Position numbers and translations under genes: made by a program | Source: Prevotella sp. | GTDB lineage: Bacteria > Bacteroidota > Bacteroidia > Bacteroidales > Bacteroidaceae | Assembly: GCA_021203915.1 (NCBI GenBank) | Contig: JAJQAI010000303.1 | Coordinates: forward strand, 1-5,008 | Direction of reading: 5' to 3' | DNA length: 5,008 nt | The notes under the pieces: generated by a model | Database searches by the model: none | Told to the model about the DNA's origin: nothing | The model's input: the letters and a program-made list of their open reading frames with translations, nothing else | Shown here: positions 4,984-5,008 of the stretch, one piece after another | How the letters are laid out: each line of letters opens with the position of its first letter | Position numbering within the stretch: position 1 is the stretch's first letter

Positions 4984-5008
4984 CACCGTTTTTAACTAAG
5001 AGTAATAA

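Noticed and set aside
4873..4986. N-terminal extension of the secreted protein to an ATG at 4986
   Set aside because: It would run through the TACATTTG promoter element and the Shine-Dalgarno site and would place a textbook signal peptide 38 residues inside the protein.

Overview
The window looks like a chromosomal segment from a member of the Bacteroidota, most likely order Bacteroidales; the genus cannot be fixed from this sequence. The reasons are three promoter -7 elements of the TAnnTTTG type, start codons mostly preceded by A/T-rich stretches instead of Shine-Dalgarno sequences, an OmpP1/FadL-type outer-membrane protein with the layout usual in this phylum, and a carboxynorspermidine/carboxyspermidine decarboxylase. 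Base composition is moderately A/T-rich. Every gene found lies on the minus strand, so the window reads biologically from right to left. I see no transposase, integrase, CRISPR array or phage gene.

Layout from the right end. Positions 4873-5008 are a divergent control region: one -7 element drives the leftward genes and another, on the plus strand, points at a gene beyond the right edge. An imperfect inverted repeat lies between them. The first leftward gene (3997-4872) encodes a secreted 291-residue protein with an acidic segment, a Trp/Tyr-rich segment and a Gly/Ser/Arg-rich tail. After 56 bases, which hold a weak hairpin, comes a 519-residue FadL-like beta-barrel protein (2381-3940). These two probably form an envelope operon. 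It closes with a GC-containing hairpin and T-tract (2302-2366) that has an unusually long loop.

Immediately downstream of that hairpin is nspC (1124-2293), a PLP enzyme that makes spermidine or norspermidine. Its leader holds a possible ten-codon upstream ORF overlapping the hairpin. About 45 bp after nspC begins a well-formed tRNA promoter. It drives a four-gene cluster, read as Gly(GCC), Leu(CAG), Leu(GAG), Gly(GCC); the two Gly genes are identical and none of the four encodes CCA. Only 38 bp after the last tRNA a conserved-looking but unassigned protein gene starts and runs off the left edge. It has no visible promoter of its own, so it may be transcribed with the tRNAs.

No obviously new multi-gene system is visible. 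The items most worth checking are the nspC leader (hairpin plus overlapping mini-ORF), the tRNA-mRNA linkage with a possible processing stem around tRNA-Leu(CAG), the divergent control region, and the low-complexity secreted protein paired with the FadL-like barrel.
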